DNA of 64,000 nt from Bacteroidetes bacterium HGW-Bacteroidetes-1 (lineage in GTDB: Bacteria; Bacteroidota; Bacteroidia; Bacteroidales; F082), in the NCBI GenBank assembly GCA_002842755.1, contig PHDU01000006.1, forward strand, positions 32,683-96,682, written 5' to 3'. The position numbers were made by a program, and so were the translations under genes. Below are positions 8,142-16,267 of the stretch, piece by piece. A model generated the notes under the pieces. It saw only the letters and a list, made by a program, of their open reading frames with translations. It had not been told where the DNA came from and ran no database searches. Position 1 is the stretch's first letter; each line of letters begins with the position of its first letter.

Positions 8142-9380
8142 ATGGGCATGCAATTTCTATATTCAATTTTGGTTTTCTTCCTTCTTTCGTTTTCAACACT
8201 TTTTGCACAAAACACCCAAAGGATAATTGTTGCACAAACACGAGACGCATTAATTGGTTTTGAGAAACCGGTGAATGCGATTGTGATTAAAGCAAAAATA
8301 GAAGCTTTTTCACAACTGAGGCTTGGTTATGGTGATGTTACTTTACAACCTTTAATTGACGATCATGTTGAGCCTACCGATGGCCTGTATCAGAGCAACC
8401 TTATTTTTTTTGATGAAACAAAATCAGAAATTCGATTAAGCGGATTAATACAGAGTGTTCCAGTTGAACTGATTCTGATTCACGTCCCTCCCTGTGAAAA
8501 TGCGACTTCAGAACTGAGCCTTCGTAACGATTGTGAATTGCCTGAAATGATAAGCCAGGAAATCTGGCGTGTAGGCCTTTCTGCTCCCGATTATGAACGT
8601 ATTAAGACAGAAATTAAAAATATTATTCTTCATCACTCTGCTACATCCAATAATATCACGGATTTTTATGGGCTGGTGCGAAGTTTTTATATCTCTCATA
8701 CCCAGGTAAACGGTTGGTCAGATATCGGCTACAATTATCTTATTGCACCTGATGGAACCATCTTTGCCGGTCGCGATCCAGGTTTGATGATGGAACAGGA
8801 TGAAGTGATGGGAGCCCATTTTTGCGCTTCCAATAACGGAACGCTTGGTATATGCATGATCGGAACTTTCATGAATGCATTACCGACAGAGGAGGCTCTA
8901 TTATCCCTCAACAAGCTACTGGTTTGGAAAACAGCTAAAGATTCGTTATCACCGTTTGAAGTAAATCCTCATCCTCTAAACCCACAGTTGAGTGTAATTT
9001 CAGGACACCGTGATGGTTGTGCAACTTTGTGCCCGGGTGATAGCTTATATAAACATATTCACCCAGTTAGAGAAGCATGCAATCATGGACTCGAAAATTG
9101 TGGGGTTTATTTGTTTGAGAATGAAAACAATGCCAGTATAATGCCAACACTCTTTCCTAATCCCACTAACATTGATAATTTTCAAATCTGCTCTGCCGAA
9201 ATTCAAGGTGAAAGTAAAATTTTAATTTCCGATATTGAGGGGCGAATGGTCTATTCATCAGTATATAAATCTGACCACCAATGCATTGATATAAATCATG
9301 TTCTTCCCCAAGGTTTATATTTTGTGCACCTTATTACACACAAACAATATTTTGTTTTCAAGTTAATACGTTCACTTTAA
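8142..9380 (+). CDS. N-acetylmuramoyl-L-alanine amidase / PGRP-like, T9SS cargo
   Basis: The chosen ATG at 8142 gives 412 residues with a clean signal peptide ending LFAQ; longer frames from 8064 or 8097 would bury it behind an extension. The middle of the protein is an Amidase_2/PGRP domain, which cleaves the bond between muramic acid and L-alanine in peptidoglycan. Zinc ligands are visible in IILHHSATSN and in SGHRDGCATLCPG, and the substrate face in SDIGYNYLIAPDGTIFAGRD. The last 75 residues (from LFPNPTNIDNF to FKLIRSL) are a type A T9SS sorting domain, so the enzyme is exported across the outer membrane. It has its own promoter, but follows the operon encoding an M23 peptidase. Confidence 0.85.
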   Translation: MGMQFLYSILVFFLLSFSTLFAQNTQRIIVAQTRDALIGFEKPVNAIVIKAKIEAFSQLRLGYGDVTLQPLIDDHVEPTDGLYQSNLIFFDETKSEIRLSGLIQSVPVELILIHVPPCENATSELSLRNDCELPEMISQEIWRVGLSAPDYERIKTEIKNIILHHSATSNNITDFYGLVRSFYISHTQVNGWSDIGYNYLIAPDGTIFAGRDPGLMMEQDEVMGAHFCASNNGTLGICMIGTFMNALPTEEALLSLNKLLVWKTAKDSLSPFEVNPHPLNPQLSVISGHRDGCATLCPGDSLYKHIHPVREACNHGLENCGVYLFENENNASIMPTLFPNPTNIDNFQICSAEIQGESKILISDIEGRMVYSSVYKSDHQCIDINHVLPQGLYFVHLITHKQYFVFKLIRSL

Positions 9381-9456
9381 AGCTATCCCAGCGTACCTTA
9401 TTTTCAAAATATGCTTGATTCTCAATTCCAATTTAGCAATTCAAACCAACTTTGAT

Positions 9457-9464
9457 TACATTTG
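9457..9464 (+). promoter_or_regulatory. -7 promoter box for the hybrid kinase
   Basis: TACATTTG matches TAnnTTTG 35 bases before the ATG at 9499. It supports that ATG over the upstream TTG at 9415. No good TTG -33 box is visible. Confidence 0.4.
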
Positions 9465-9498
9465 TACCGTTCATATTGGATTTTTTATAATTCAACAG

Positions 9499-11139
9499 AT
9501 GAAAAACGACAAAACAAGACAACTGTTGATGGAAAGAATTTCGCATCTTGAAGCGACAATTACCCATCTCAGCGAAAGACTGCATCATTTAAATCAGACT
9601 TCAGAGAAGGATCTGGAGCAACGTCTTGCCATTACGATTAATAATATACCGTTGGCCATTCTCAATACTGACCGACACGGATATATTACTGCGGCAAATC
9701 CGGCATTTCTAAAAGTGTTTGATCTTCAATCAACCGATGTAATTAATAAACAGAACATCAAATTTTTTCAGCCTTTTCAGAATACTGAGCTACAAAAAAA
9801 AATAATTGAGCTTATTGATGACAGAGTTCAATTCGACATCGAGTTACCATTCCCTACGAGTAAAAAAGATACTTTTTTTCGTTGTCGCGGTATCAGTATT
9901 AGCAGTACAATCAGCGATGCACTTTCTTTCATTATCATTATTGGAGATGTATCAAAACGAAAACTTACTGAGCATGAACTGATCAAGGCTCTTGAAAAGG
10001 CAGAAGAGTCGGATAAATTGAAAACCGCTTTTCTTGCAAGTATGTCTCATGAAATACGTACTCCAATGAATCATATCATTGGCTTTACTGAATTTCTGAA
10101 AGATCCTGATCTTCCGGTGAATGAAAGAGAGGAGTATTCGCAGATCGTTTATGATAGCGGGCATGTGCTTTTGCGACTCGTTGATGATATTATCGATATC
10201 GCTAAGATCGAATCTGGTCAAATGCAAGTCAATCCAAGTGTTTTTTCGCTTAATGAGTTGTTAGCCAATGTATATCGATCGTTTAATGAAATGCGGGGTA
10301 AGAAGGATAAGGAGCATATCACTTTTTCACTCATTGTTCCTGACAAAAACATGAATGTTTTTATTAAAACAGATGCGGTAAGATTACAGCAAATACTAAG
10401 TAACCTGCTTGATAATGCCTTTAAATTTACTGAATCTGGGTTTATTGAGATGGGCTATACGATAGAGAATCAACAGGCACATATGTTTGTCAAGGATTCG
10501 GGAAACGGAATCTCTCCTGATATGCACACGTTAATTTTCAAGCGATTCAGGCAATTGGATTATAGTTCAACAAAAAAATATGGCGGAACCGGACTTGGTT
10601 TATCGATTGTAAAAGGCCTTTTGGATTTACTTGAAGGAGAGATCAGACTTGAGTCAATACCTGGAAAAGGCAGTTTATTCAGCTTTAGTATTCCGGGAAT
10701 TATAATTCAGACCGATAAAATTCATAAAAAACCAGAAACTGTTTCTGATAAAAAAACCGATTGGTCACAGTTTACTTTTCTTGTTGTCGAAGATGAGCGT
10801 ACAAATTATAATCTTTTAATGATTATGTTACGTCCTTTCAAAGCAAATTTGATTTGGGCAAAAGACGGTCAGGAAGCCATTAACCTGATGGAAGCAAATA
10901 AAGATATTATTGATTTGGTGCTGATGGACATTCGATTGCCACGTATCAATGGTTATGATGCAACCATTGCCATCAAAAAAATAAATCCCGGTATTCCGGT
11001 TATTGCACAAACGGCTTACGCAATGGAAATTGAAATACAAAAGGCAATGGAGGTTGGTTGCGATGATTATGTCACAAAACCTATTGAAAGGATACTTTTA
11101 TTAGATAGTATCGAGAGACATTTGCCTAAAAAGAAATAA
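9499..11139 (+). CDS. PAS hybrid histidine kinase with C-terminal receiver
   Basis: This 546-residue sensor has no membrane segment. Order: a short coiled coil (residues 5-40), a PAS domain (about 45-165, AILNTDRHGYITAANPAF), HisKA with the phospho-accepting histidine in SHEIRTPMNHIIGF, HATPase with N box NLLDNAFKFT, G1 DSGNGIS and G2 GTGLGLSIV, then a receiver domain from about 425 with the aspartate in LVLMDIRLPRING and the lysine in YVTKPIE. All catalytic residues are present. With no DNA-binding output, it probably passes phosphate on to a separate protein. No partner is adjacent. Ligand unknown; a cytoplasmic redox or metabolite signal is possible. Confidence 0.9.
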   Translation: MKNDKTRQLLMERISHLEATITHLSERLHHLNQTSEKDLEQRLAITINNIPLAILNTDRHGYITAANPAFLKVFDLQSTDVINKQNIKFFQPFQNTELQKKIIELIDDRVQFDIELPFPTSKKDTFFRCRGISISSTISDALSFIIIIGDVSKRKLTEHELIKALEKAEESDKLKTAFLASMSHEIRTPMNHIIGFTEFLKDPDLPVNEREEYSQIVYDSGHVLLRLVDDIIDIAKIESGQMQVNPSVFSLNELLANVYRSFNEMRGKKDKEHITFSLIVPDKNMNVFIKTDAVRLQQILSNLLDNAFKFTESGFIEMGYTIENQQAHMFVKDSGNGISPDMHTLIFKRFRQLDYSSTKKYGGTGLGLSIVKGLLDLLEGEIRLESIPGKGSLFSFSIPGIIIQTDKIHKKPETVSDKKTDWSQFTFLVVEDERTNYNLLMIMLRPFKANLIWAKDGQEAINLMEANKDIIDLVLMDIRLPRINGYDATIAIKKINPGIPVIAQTAYAMEIEIQKAMEVGCDDYVTKPIERILLLDSIERHLPKKK

Positions 11140-11141
11140 TC

Positions 11142-11591
11142 CTATATTTGATCGGCAGCTATCCACTCAGCAAACGATGTTGCTGTTTCGCGAAGCATTA
11201 CTCGTATTAGTTTAACTCCATCCGGTAATTCTGAAGCAATTTTTTCCGCGAAATCTATTACCATTAACTCGCTGGTAGGTTGATAGTTGAGTAAAATTAC
11301 CTTATCAAAATTCTGTCGAAGCTGATTGGTGATTTCAGTTGACATTTCATTGTTCAGGACCAAAGCGTGATCAAAAACATTAATAATTTTTCTCATTACT
11401 ACGCGTTTTAGGTCACCGAAATCCATCACCATTCCAAGCTTTACATGCTTTTTATCGGTTATTGGTTCACCTATTGCAGTTATTTCTAACTCATAGGAGT
11501 GTCCATGAACATTGCGGCATGGTCCATCATAACCCAGCAAGGCGTGTGCCATCTCAAACTTGAATTCTTTGGTAATTCTAATTTTTGCCAT
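11142..11591 (-). CDS. queD: 6-carboxy-tetrahydropterin synthase / PTPS family
   Basis: Starting at the ATG at 11591 gives 149 residues, the family's usual size, and avoids the 47-base overlap with the endonuclease that a longer frame would create. The enzyme converts dihydroneopterin triphosphate to a tetrahydropterin on the way to queuosine. Zinc histidines and the catalytic cysteine are visible in FEMAHALLGYDGPCRNVHGH, and the second catalytic region in FDHALVLN; the E in MLRETATSFAEW binds the pterin. It lies just downstream of endonuclease I, but with no functional link. Other PTPS-fold enzymes cannot be excluded, but QueD is most common. Confidence 0.85.
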   Translation of the reverse strand: MAKIRITKEFKFEMAHALLGYDGPCRNVHGHSYELEITAIGEPITDKKHVKLGMVMDFGDLKRVVMRKIINVFDHALVLNNEMSTEITNQLRQNFDKVILLNYQPTSELMVIDFAEKIASELPDGVKLIRVMLRETATSFAEWIAADQI

Positions 11592-11610
11592 TCGTTCGAT
11601 AATTGTTATT

Positions 11611-12708
11611 CTAGTTTCTAATAAGTTTCGCAGTTGAAATAATACGGTTTCCTTCAATTAGGTGTACAAAGTAAAATCCAGGTTGTAGCATCGAAATATC
11701 AACCTGTTTGCTGTTTTGACATTTATTAAATGGGCTTATATACACTGTTTTGCCTGTGAGATCAGTAAAATACAGGTTGGGTTGAGCTGTTGTACTATAT
11801 TCAGTAAAGGAAACAGTAATAGTAGAGTTTGAAGGATTAGGACTCAGCCTCAAAGAAGGTTGTATCGCTAAAGTCGTTTCGACTGATGCAGTTGGATCCC
11901 AAATAGACATAGCAAACTCAGGGCGATCGACAAATGGGTTACGGTTGAGTTGTATCAAATAGACTGCATTATTTCGGTCTATCTCTTTCTGGGTTACCGG
12001 ATCCTGTAGATGCCATGTTAACATCAGAGATTTAGCCCAGTCGAGGAGTTCAGCTCCGTTGGTCATGCCACTACCTGTCCAGTTGCCGTCTTCACCATAA
12101 TAGCGTACCGACATATACATCATTCCTCTTGCAAAGTCACCTTTGTAGGAATCAATAGGCTCAAACACAACTCCTGAATAACCTTGTGTACTACTTGGCC
12201 CAAGTTTAGAGCCATTTGTTGAAGTCCAGCTTGCCAGGCCTACTTCTCCATAAGGATAGTTTCCTCGTTTGTTGTTAACATAGCCATCTGTTGGTACAAT
12301 ATGAAACAAGTCAGTGTACATCGGCATTTGGTCGTTAAACCAACTCTTGGGCCAACTGTGTTCACGATTATAGCATTGACCTTCGCCTCCATAATTACCG
12401 CATTGGTCTGTAAAAAAAGTGTATTCATAGGCAGGAATACCATCTGGAACATCAGAATACATATCCCAGACCTTTTCGTTTGGTTTTTTGTCTGTTGAGG
12501 AAAACGCTTGCCAAAGTTGGGCGTAGGTTTGCGGTTGATGGTCTTTTATGATGTTGTGTAAAGCAATTTTAAGATCATTCCCGTTCAGCTGTTCGGCTGT
12601 ATCGTAATAGCCTGAAGGTATTTGCGCAAAAACTTTTGTAAAACCGACAATAAAAAGTAACCCCATGATTAATGGAAACGTAGTTAAAATCCTTTTTCTG
12701 TTTGTCAT
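11611..12708 (-). CDS. Endonuclease I family nuclease, T9SS cargo
   Basis: A 365-residue secreted nuclease. A signal peptide (about residues 1-28, ending VFAQ) is followed by an endonuclease I domain with the catalytic histidine and metal residues in YNREHSWPKSWFND and DLFHIVPTDGYVNNKRGNYP. EndA-type enzymes cut DNA and RNA non-specifically. The last 75 residues (LRLSPNPSNSTITVSF to STAKLIRN) form a T9SS sorting domain, so it acts outside the cell, probably in nucleic acid scavenging. It is separated from the MntP-like gene by one base, which suggests co-transcription. Confidence 0.88.
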   Translation of the reverse strand: MTNRKRILTTFPLIMGLLFIVGFTKVFAQIPSGYYDTAEQLNGNDLKIALHNIIKDHQPQTYAQLWQAFSSTDKKPNEKVWDMYSDVPDGIPAYEYTFFTDQCGNYGGEGQCYNREHSWPKSWFNDQMPMYTDLFHIVPTDGYVNNKRGNYPYGEVGLASWTSTNGSKLGPSSTQGYSGVVFEPIDSYKGDFARGMMYMSVRYYGEDGNWTGSGMTNGAELLDWAKSLMLTWHLQDPVTQKEIDRNNAVYLIQLNRNPFVDRPEFAMSIWDPTASVETTLAIQPSLRLSPNPSNSTITVSFTEYSTTAQPNLYFTDLTGKTVYISPFNKCQNSKQVDISMLQPGFYFVHLIEGNRIISTAKLIRN

Positions 12709-12709
12709 T

Positions 12710-13270
12710 TTAGAACCAATTGTTTGTTAAAATGTACACCAGTGCAACAATAAAAAGGACAATAGAGGCTCCTAAATGCATCATACTGGATAATAAAATA
12801 TTTGTTCTTGATAGATTCATGCTAATTCCTGCAATCGACCAAAGAAAACTTGCTGCTACTAAAAACACTGGCATCAATTCGTCAAATGGAGAAAAATAGT
12901 TGGCGGTCATACCAATGATTAAAGTGTTGATGCCGGCAGCTATAGTCATTATTATAAACTTGACATAGTTATCGAAAGAGAAAAGCCGCTCGCCTTTGCG
13001 TATTTTAAATGCTTCAAGCATCATTCGAACACTTACTGCAATGATAATTCCAAAAACAACCCACTTATAACGAAGAATGAAAACATGCATGAAAGTGTCT
13101 CCAAGCAATGACCCTATATAATACATGATTCCCTGAAGCAAACCAAAAATAGCTGCAAGCAACAGATTTGTCAGATGTTTGTTGCGATGATCACGATTCA
13201 GACCTAATGCAAGCGGGAATGTATTATAAGCTAAAGCTATAATAAAAAGTATGTAAAGGAAGTATTTCAA
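12710..13270 (-). CDS. MntP-like membrane protein lacking the conserved acidic residues
   Basis: A 186-residue protein with about six membrane segments and the two-fold repeat of MntP (DUF204), the manganese efflux pump. Aligned by eye to E. coli MntP, the landmarks match (IFGLLQGIMYYIGSLLG, VRMMLEAF, TIAAGINTLIIGM), but the first-helix M-D-A-F Asp is Asn (AYNTFPLAL), the Glu of the next helix is Gln, and the L-D-A-M Asp of the second repeat is Asn. These acids are expected to handle the metal, so classic Mn2+ export is doubtful. It may have another substrate or role. It lies one base upstream of the endonuclease gene. Confidence 0.6.
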   Translation of the reverse strand: MKYFLYILFIIALAYNTFPLALGLNRDHRNKHLTNLLLAAIFGLLQGIMYYIGSLLGDTFMHVFILRYKWVVFGIIIAVSVRMMLEAFKIRKGERLFSFDNYVKFIIMTIAAGINTLIIGMTANYFSPFDELMPVFLVAASFLWSIAGISMNLSRTNILLSSMMHLGASIVLFIVALVYILTNNWF

Positions 13271-13315
13271 TGCCGTTGTTTATTGTAACAAATCTACCAC
13301 AAATTTATTGTTTTG

Positions 13316-13789
13316 TTAATGATTAGCATGAACCAGTGCAACTAATTTTTCTAACCATTTGGCATCCGTTTCATCAAACGATGACAACTCACTGCTATCC
13401 ACGTCAAGTATGCCAACTATTGTTCCCTTCGAATCGCGCAATGGTACAACGATCTCTGATTTGGAGCGACTGTCGCAGGCTATATGTCCTGGAAATGCAT
13501 GAACATCATTAACTATAATGGTTGCGTTCTGATAAATTCCTGCCCAGCAAACTCCTGTATCCTTTTTCAAGTCAATACATGCAAGCGAACCCTGATAGGG
13601 GCCAACCTGCAATTTTCCATCTTGTAGCATGTAAAAACCTGTCCAGAAAAAATAATCTATCTTATGATGAAGCACGGCTAAAATTGTAACCATATTAGAA
13701 ACAGGGTTGTTGCTTTTGACGATTAAATCTATTATCTGCTGATAAAGACGTTCATAACGTCCATCTTTCTTGGAATTTGTATCTTTCAT
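13316..13789 (-). CDS. msrC: Free methionine-(R)-sulfoxide reductase (GAF domain)
   Basis: A 157-residue single GAF domain protein. The fRMsr family reduces free Met-R-sulfoxide with three cysteines; all three are present (GSLACIDL, TGVCWAG and HIACDSRSKSE), and so are the acidic substrate residues in GILDVDSSELSSFDE. It is cytoplasmic, and has its own promoter region just upstream. The gene stands alone. Oxidative protection is the expected role. Confidence 0.88.
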   Translation of the reverse strand: MKDTNSKKDGRYERLYQQIIDLIVKSNNPVSNMVTILAVLHHKIDYFFWTGFYMLQDGKLQVGPYQGSLACIDLKKDTGVCWAGIYQNATIIVNDVHAFPGHIACDSRSKSEIVVPLRDSKGTIVGILDVDSSELSSFDETDAKWLEKLVALVHANH

Positions 13790-13819
13790 TGAAATGGATA
13801 TTCTTTATTTAAACAAATG

Positions 13820-13845
13820 CAAAATTAGAGAATAATTGACTTCAA
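13820..13845 (-). promoter_or_regulatory. Promoter for the msrC gene
   Basis: On the minus strand a -7 box TAATTTTG (13820-13827) lies about 31 bases before the ATG, with TTG at 13843-13845. The 15-base spacer is a little short for the phylum. Confidence 0.4.
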
Positions 13846-14000
13846 TTGGATTAAATTCTTGCAAACAGGTATAAATCAAAGCGTTCCGAAACCGATTGAT
13901 GTTTTTATTATTTATAAAAAATCATACATAGTTTATTGATATAGTGTTACTTAGATAAATTAACTATTTATTAAACGAATACCAATTGGTTAGAATCAGC

Positions 14001-14008
14001 TATTTTTG
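14001..14008 (+). promoter_or_regulatory. -7 promoter box for the CBM48 gene
   Basis: TATTTTTG fits TAnnTTTG, 58 bases before the ATG at 14067. The TTG at 13986 is too close for a standard -33 element. Confidence 0.4.
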
Positions 14009-14066
14009 CCTTTAGAAAACACGAAAGTGTTTTATTTTTTTATACAAATTAAAAACCCAGACTACA

Positions 14067-14372
14067 ATGAGCATTAAAAAACAAGTACTCAAGAGCAAAC
14101 CAGTTTGCAAAGTCAGTTTCAAAATTTCAAAGGAACAGGCTGACCACGCATCAGAAGTTGCCTTACTGGGCGATTTCAATGAATGGAACCCATTAGCAGA
14201 TATAATGAACAAGCTTAAAGATGGTTCGTTTAGTTATAATATTGAATTGCCAGCAGGATCAAGCTATTGTTTCCGTTATTTGGCCGATGGCACTACCTGG
14301 TTCGATGAACCTGAAGCTGATGGATATGAAAGAGGTGAATTTGGTGCGGTCAATAACGTGATTAGTACCTAA
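14067..14372 (+). CDS. Small glycogen-binding (CBM48 / isoamylase N-terminal E-set) protein
   Basis: The 101 residues form one immunoglobulin-like E-set domain of the CBM48 type: SFKISKEQADHASEVALLGDFNEWNP, with the sugar-contacting W, and then YCFRYLADGTTWFDEPEADGY. Stand-alone CBM48 proteins in Bacteroidota are thought to bind alpha-glucans; no enzyme domain is present. It has no signal peptide and is therefore cytoplasmic. It is followed by a strong bidirectional terminator. Its partner enzyme, if any, is not in the window apart from the GT5-like protein at 29.6 kb. Confidence 0.8.
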   Translation: MSIKKQVLKSKPVCKVSFKISKEQADHASEVALLGDFNEWNPLADIMNKLKDGSFSYNIELPAGSSYCFRYLADGTTWFDEPEADGYERGEFGAVNNVIST

Positions 14373-14418
14373 AAGATGCTTTAACTCACAAGCTGATAAG
14401 GTTGTGTGAATTACTTAA

Positions 14419-14481
14419 AGACTCTCTTAAAAAAGGCTTTTATATTTCAAAAAAGTGCTTTTTTTTAGAGGGTCTTTTTAT
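14419..14481. terminator. Bidirectional rho-independent terminator
   Basis: An imperfect inverted repeat pairs AGACTCTCTTAAAAAA (14419 on) with the TTTTTTTTAGAGGGTCT that ends at 14475, followed by TTTTTATTT. On the minus strand it also serves the tail of the tryptophanase gene, which ends at 14478. Confidence 0.75.
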
Positions 14482-15857
14482 TTAACTTTCTCCAATTCTA
14501 CAGTAAAGTGCCTTAAGATGGGCGCTTCCTTCACAATGCAATAGCCTGTTTTTATACCAGATCTTCTTTCAAAAACATTTATTAAGCTTGCTGCAACATA
14601 TTCCATGTGATTATTGGTGTAAGTTCGTCGTGGAATTGCAAGTCGTACCATCTCAAGGTTTGGATAACGATTTTCGCGCGTGATTGGATCCCTGTCGGCC
14701 ATGATCGTGCCAATCTCAACACCTCTTACCCCGCCTTCAAGGTAAAGCTCTACCGCAAGAGTTTGTGCAATGTATTGCTCTTTTGGTAAATCAGGTAAAA
14801 ATCGCTTGGCATCAACAAAAATGGCATGACCACCAAACGGGAATTGTGCAGGTACTCCTGCATCCTTCAACATCTTTCCAAGATATTCAACCTGACTGAT
14901 ACGTGTTTCGAGGTAGTCAAAATCGGTCCCTTCGTACAATCCTTGTGCAAGTGCATTCATGTCGCGTCCCGACATTCCACCATAAGTAATGAAGCCTTCA
15001 AACATGATGTTAAAAACACTGGCCTTGTTGAAAAGTTCTTCTTCGCGAAAACCAATAAAGCCACCCATATTGACAATAGCGTCTTTCTTGCTGCTCATTG
15101 TCATGGCATCGCTGTATGAAAACATTTCACGCACTATTTCCCGAATGGTTTTGTCAGCATATGCTGGCTCACGTTTTTTTATGAAATATGCATTTTCAGC
15201 AAATCGGGCACCGTCGAAAATAACCTTTACACCGTATTTTTGGGAAAGTTGAGACACCTGCTGAATATTTTGCATCGATACCGGTTGTCCACCAGAAGTG
15301 TTACAGGTAATTGTGATGATTACCATCGGGATTTTATGACCAGAGTTGTTTATGAATACATTTTCCAGTTTTTCGATGTCAATGTTTCCTTTAAATGGAT
15401 GATCAAGCGTGGTGTCAAATGCCTCATCAATGGTACAGTCCACAGCTATTGCTTTTCTGAATTCTATGTGTCCCTTTGTAGTATCGAAATGAGAGTTTCC
15501 GGGAACAATATCCCCTTCCTTAATCATAGCTGAGAACAAAACGTTTTCAGCAGCCCTTCCCTGATGGGTTGGTAAAAAGAATTCAAAGCCAGTGATATCG
15601 GCAATGGCATTTTTAAGTTTGTAGTATGAAGATGCTCCAGCATAAGACTCGTCTCCAAGCATCATTTCCGACCATTGACGGTCACTCATGGCGCCAGTAC
15701 CAGAGTCGGTAAGCAAGTCAACGAAAACCTGTTCGCTGCGGAGGTTGAAAAGATTGTAACGTGCTTCCTTAATCCACTTTTCGCGTTCATTGCGATTGCT
15801 TCGGTGAATAGATTCCACCATTTTTATTTTATAAGATTCGGCAAATGGTAATTGCAT
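14478..15857 (-). CDS. tnaA: Tryptophanase (beta-eliminating PLP lyase)
   Basis: A 459-residue PLP enzyme that splits tryptophan into indole, pyruvate and ammonia. The PLP lysine is in AMTMSSKKDAIVNMGG, the phosphate-binding turn in PTHQGRAAEN, and PLP contacts in FDGARFAENAYFIK. It belongs to the tryptophanase/tyrosine phenol-lyase family; RGVEIGTIMADRDP and FDTTKGH resemble tryptophanase (RAVEIGS-GRDP, FDTTQGH) more than phenol-lyase (RSMERG, FTTTRYH), so tryptophanase is favoured. A 155-base leader with a short reading frame and hairpin precedes it. No tryptophan permease is adjacent. Phenol-lyase activity cannot be fully excluded. Confidence 0.85.
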   Translation of the reverse strand: MQLPFAESYKIKMVESIHRSNRNEREKWIKEARYNLFNLRSEQVFVDLLTDSGTGAMSDRQWSEMMLGDESYAGASSYYKLKNAIADITGFEFFLPTHQGRAAENVLFSAMIKEGDIVPGNSHFDTTKGHIEFRKAIAVDCTIDEAFDTTLDHPFKGNIDIEKLENVFINNSGHKIPMVIITITCNTSGGQPVSMQNIQQVSQLSQKYGVKVIFDGARFAENAYFIKKREPAYADKTIREIVREMFSYSDAMTMSSKKDAIVNMGGFIGFREEELFNKASVFNIMFEGFITYGGMSGRDMNALAQGLYEGTDFDYLETRISQVEYLGKMLKDAGVPAQFPFGGHAIFVDAKRFLPDLPKEQYIAQTLAVELYLEGGVRGVEIGTIMADRDPITRENRYPNLEMVRLAIPRRTYTNNHMEYVAASLINVFERRSGIKTGYCIVKEAPILRHFTVELEKVK

Positions 15858-16014
15858 GATTTCCTGATTTTATGAATAGTAAAAAATTTGATAAATACGA
15901 CCGTTAATAAAGCCGCTACGACCCGGAAATCAGGTAAACCTGTCGCGTTCCTTTATATTAAGGTAATTCAGCTTTATGGATGGCTGATAAATCATTGTAC
16001 GTTGATTGTAATTC
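15858..16014 (-). promoter_or_regulatory. Long structured leader of tryptophanase
   Basis: The inferred transcript starts near 16014 and runs about 155 bases to the ATG. It contains a nested stem: CTTTATATTAA (15951-15961) faces TTAATAAAG (15904-15912), enclosing GUC/GAC and CGC/GCG pairs and a small AGGT/ACCT hairpin (15932-15941). A 21-codon reading frame overlaps the 5' arm. The form suggests attenuation or a riboswitch; the class is not recognised. Confidence 0.5.
15930..15995 (-). CDS. Possible 21-residue leader peptide upstream of tryptophanase
   Basis: ATG at 15995 and TGA at 15930-15932 enclose 21 codons; the peptide ends KERDRFT and contains no tryptophan. Its last four codons form one arm of the AGGT/ACCT hairpin. 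E. coli TnaC, by contrast, needs Trp12 and Pro24 at its end, so any control here would work differently. It is reported because of its position inside the structured leader; coding status is unproven. Confidence 0.35.
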   Translation of the reverse strand: MIYQPSIKLNYLNIKERDRFT

Positions 16015-16019
16015 AGCAG

Positions 16020-16050
16020 CAAAAGTAGTGCAAACGATTGAAAAGCGCAA
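16020..16050 (-). promoter_or_regulatory. Promoter for tryptophanase
   Basis: On the minus strand, TTG (16048-16050) and TACTTTTG (16020-16027) are separated by 20 bases, an excellent Bacteroidota -33/-7 pair. It sets the start of the long leader. Confidence 0.7.
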
Positions 16051-16267
16051 TAGAGAATGTTTGTCTGGCGAAAAATAGAAAAGGATGTATTGTTGATTAG
16101 ATGTTTAGAATAATCAACTCGTAAATTTTATAGTTAACAAAGAAATTGGATTCACCACTTCTAAATGATTATACATACAACCATTTCATTTATATCTGCT
16201 AATAAAAAGAAAAAATACAGGCAAATTGCAACCGTTTAATTTTCGGCCTGTCATTTGTAGGTGAAGA
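16051..16267. other. Divergent intergenic region between tnaA and the ECF sigma gene
   Basis: AT-rich, with no open frame of note. It holds TCATTTG (16253-16259), a possible -7 element for the sigma factor gene, and nothing else recognised. Confidence 0.4.

Noticed and set aside
14478..15857. Tyrosine phenol-lyase instead of tryptophanase
   Set aside because: Same family, but the substrate-region signatures (R-x-V-E-I-G...R-D-P and F-D-T-T-x-G-H) fit tryptophanase better. Left as an alternative only.
15904..15961. Known riboswitch (SAM-II, TPP, cobalamin or preQ1 class)
   Set aside because: The conserved core sequences of these classes were not found; the stem is described without a class.
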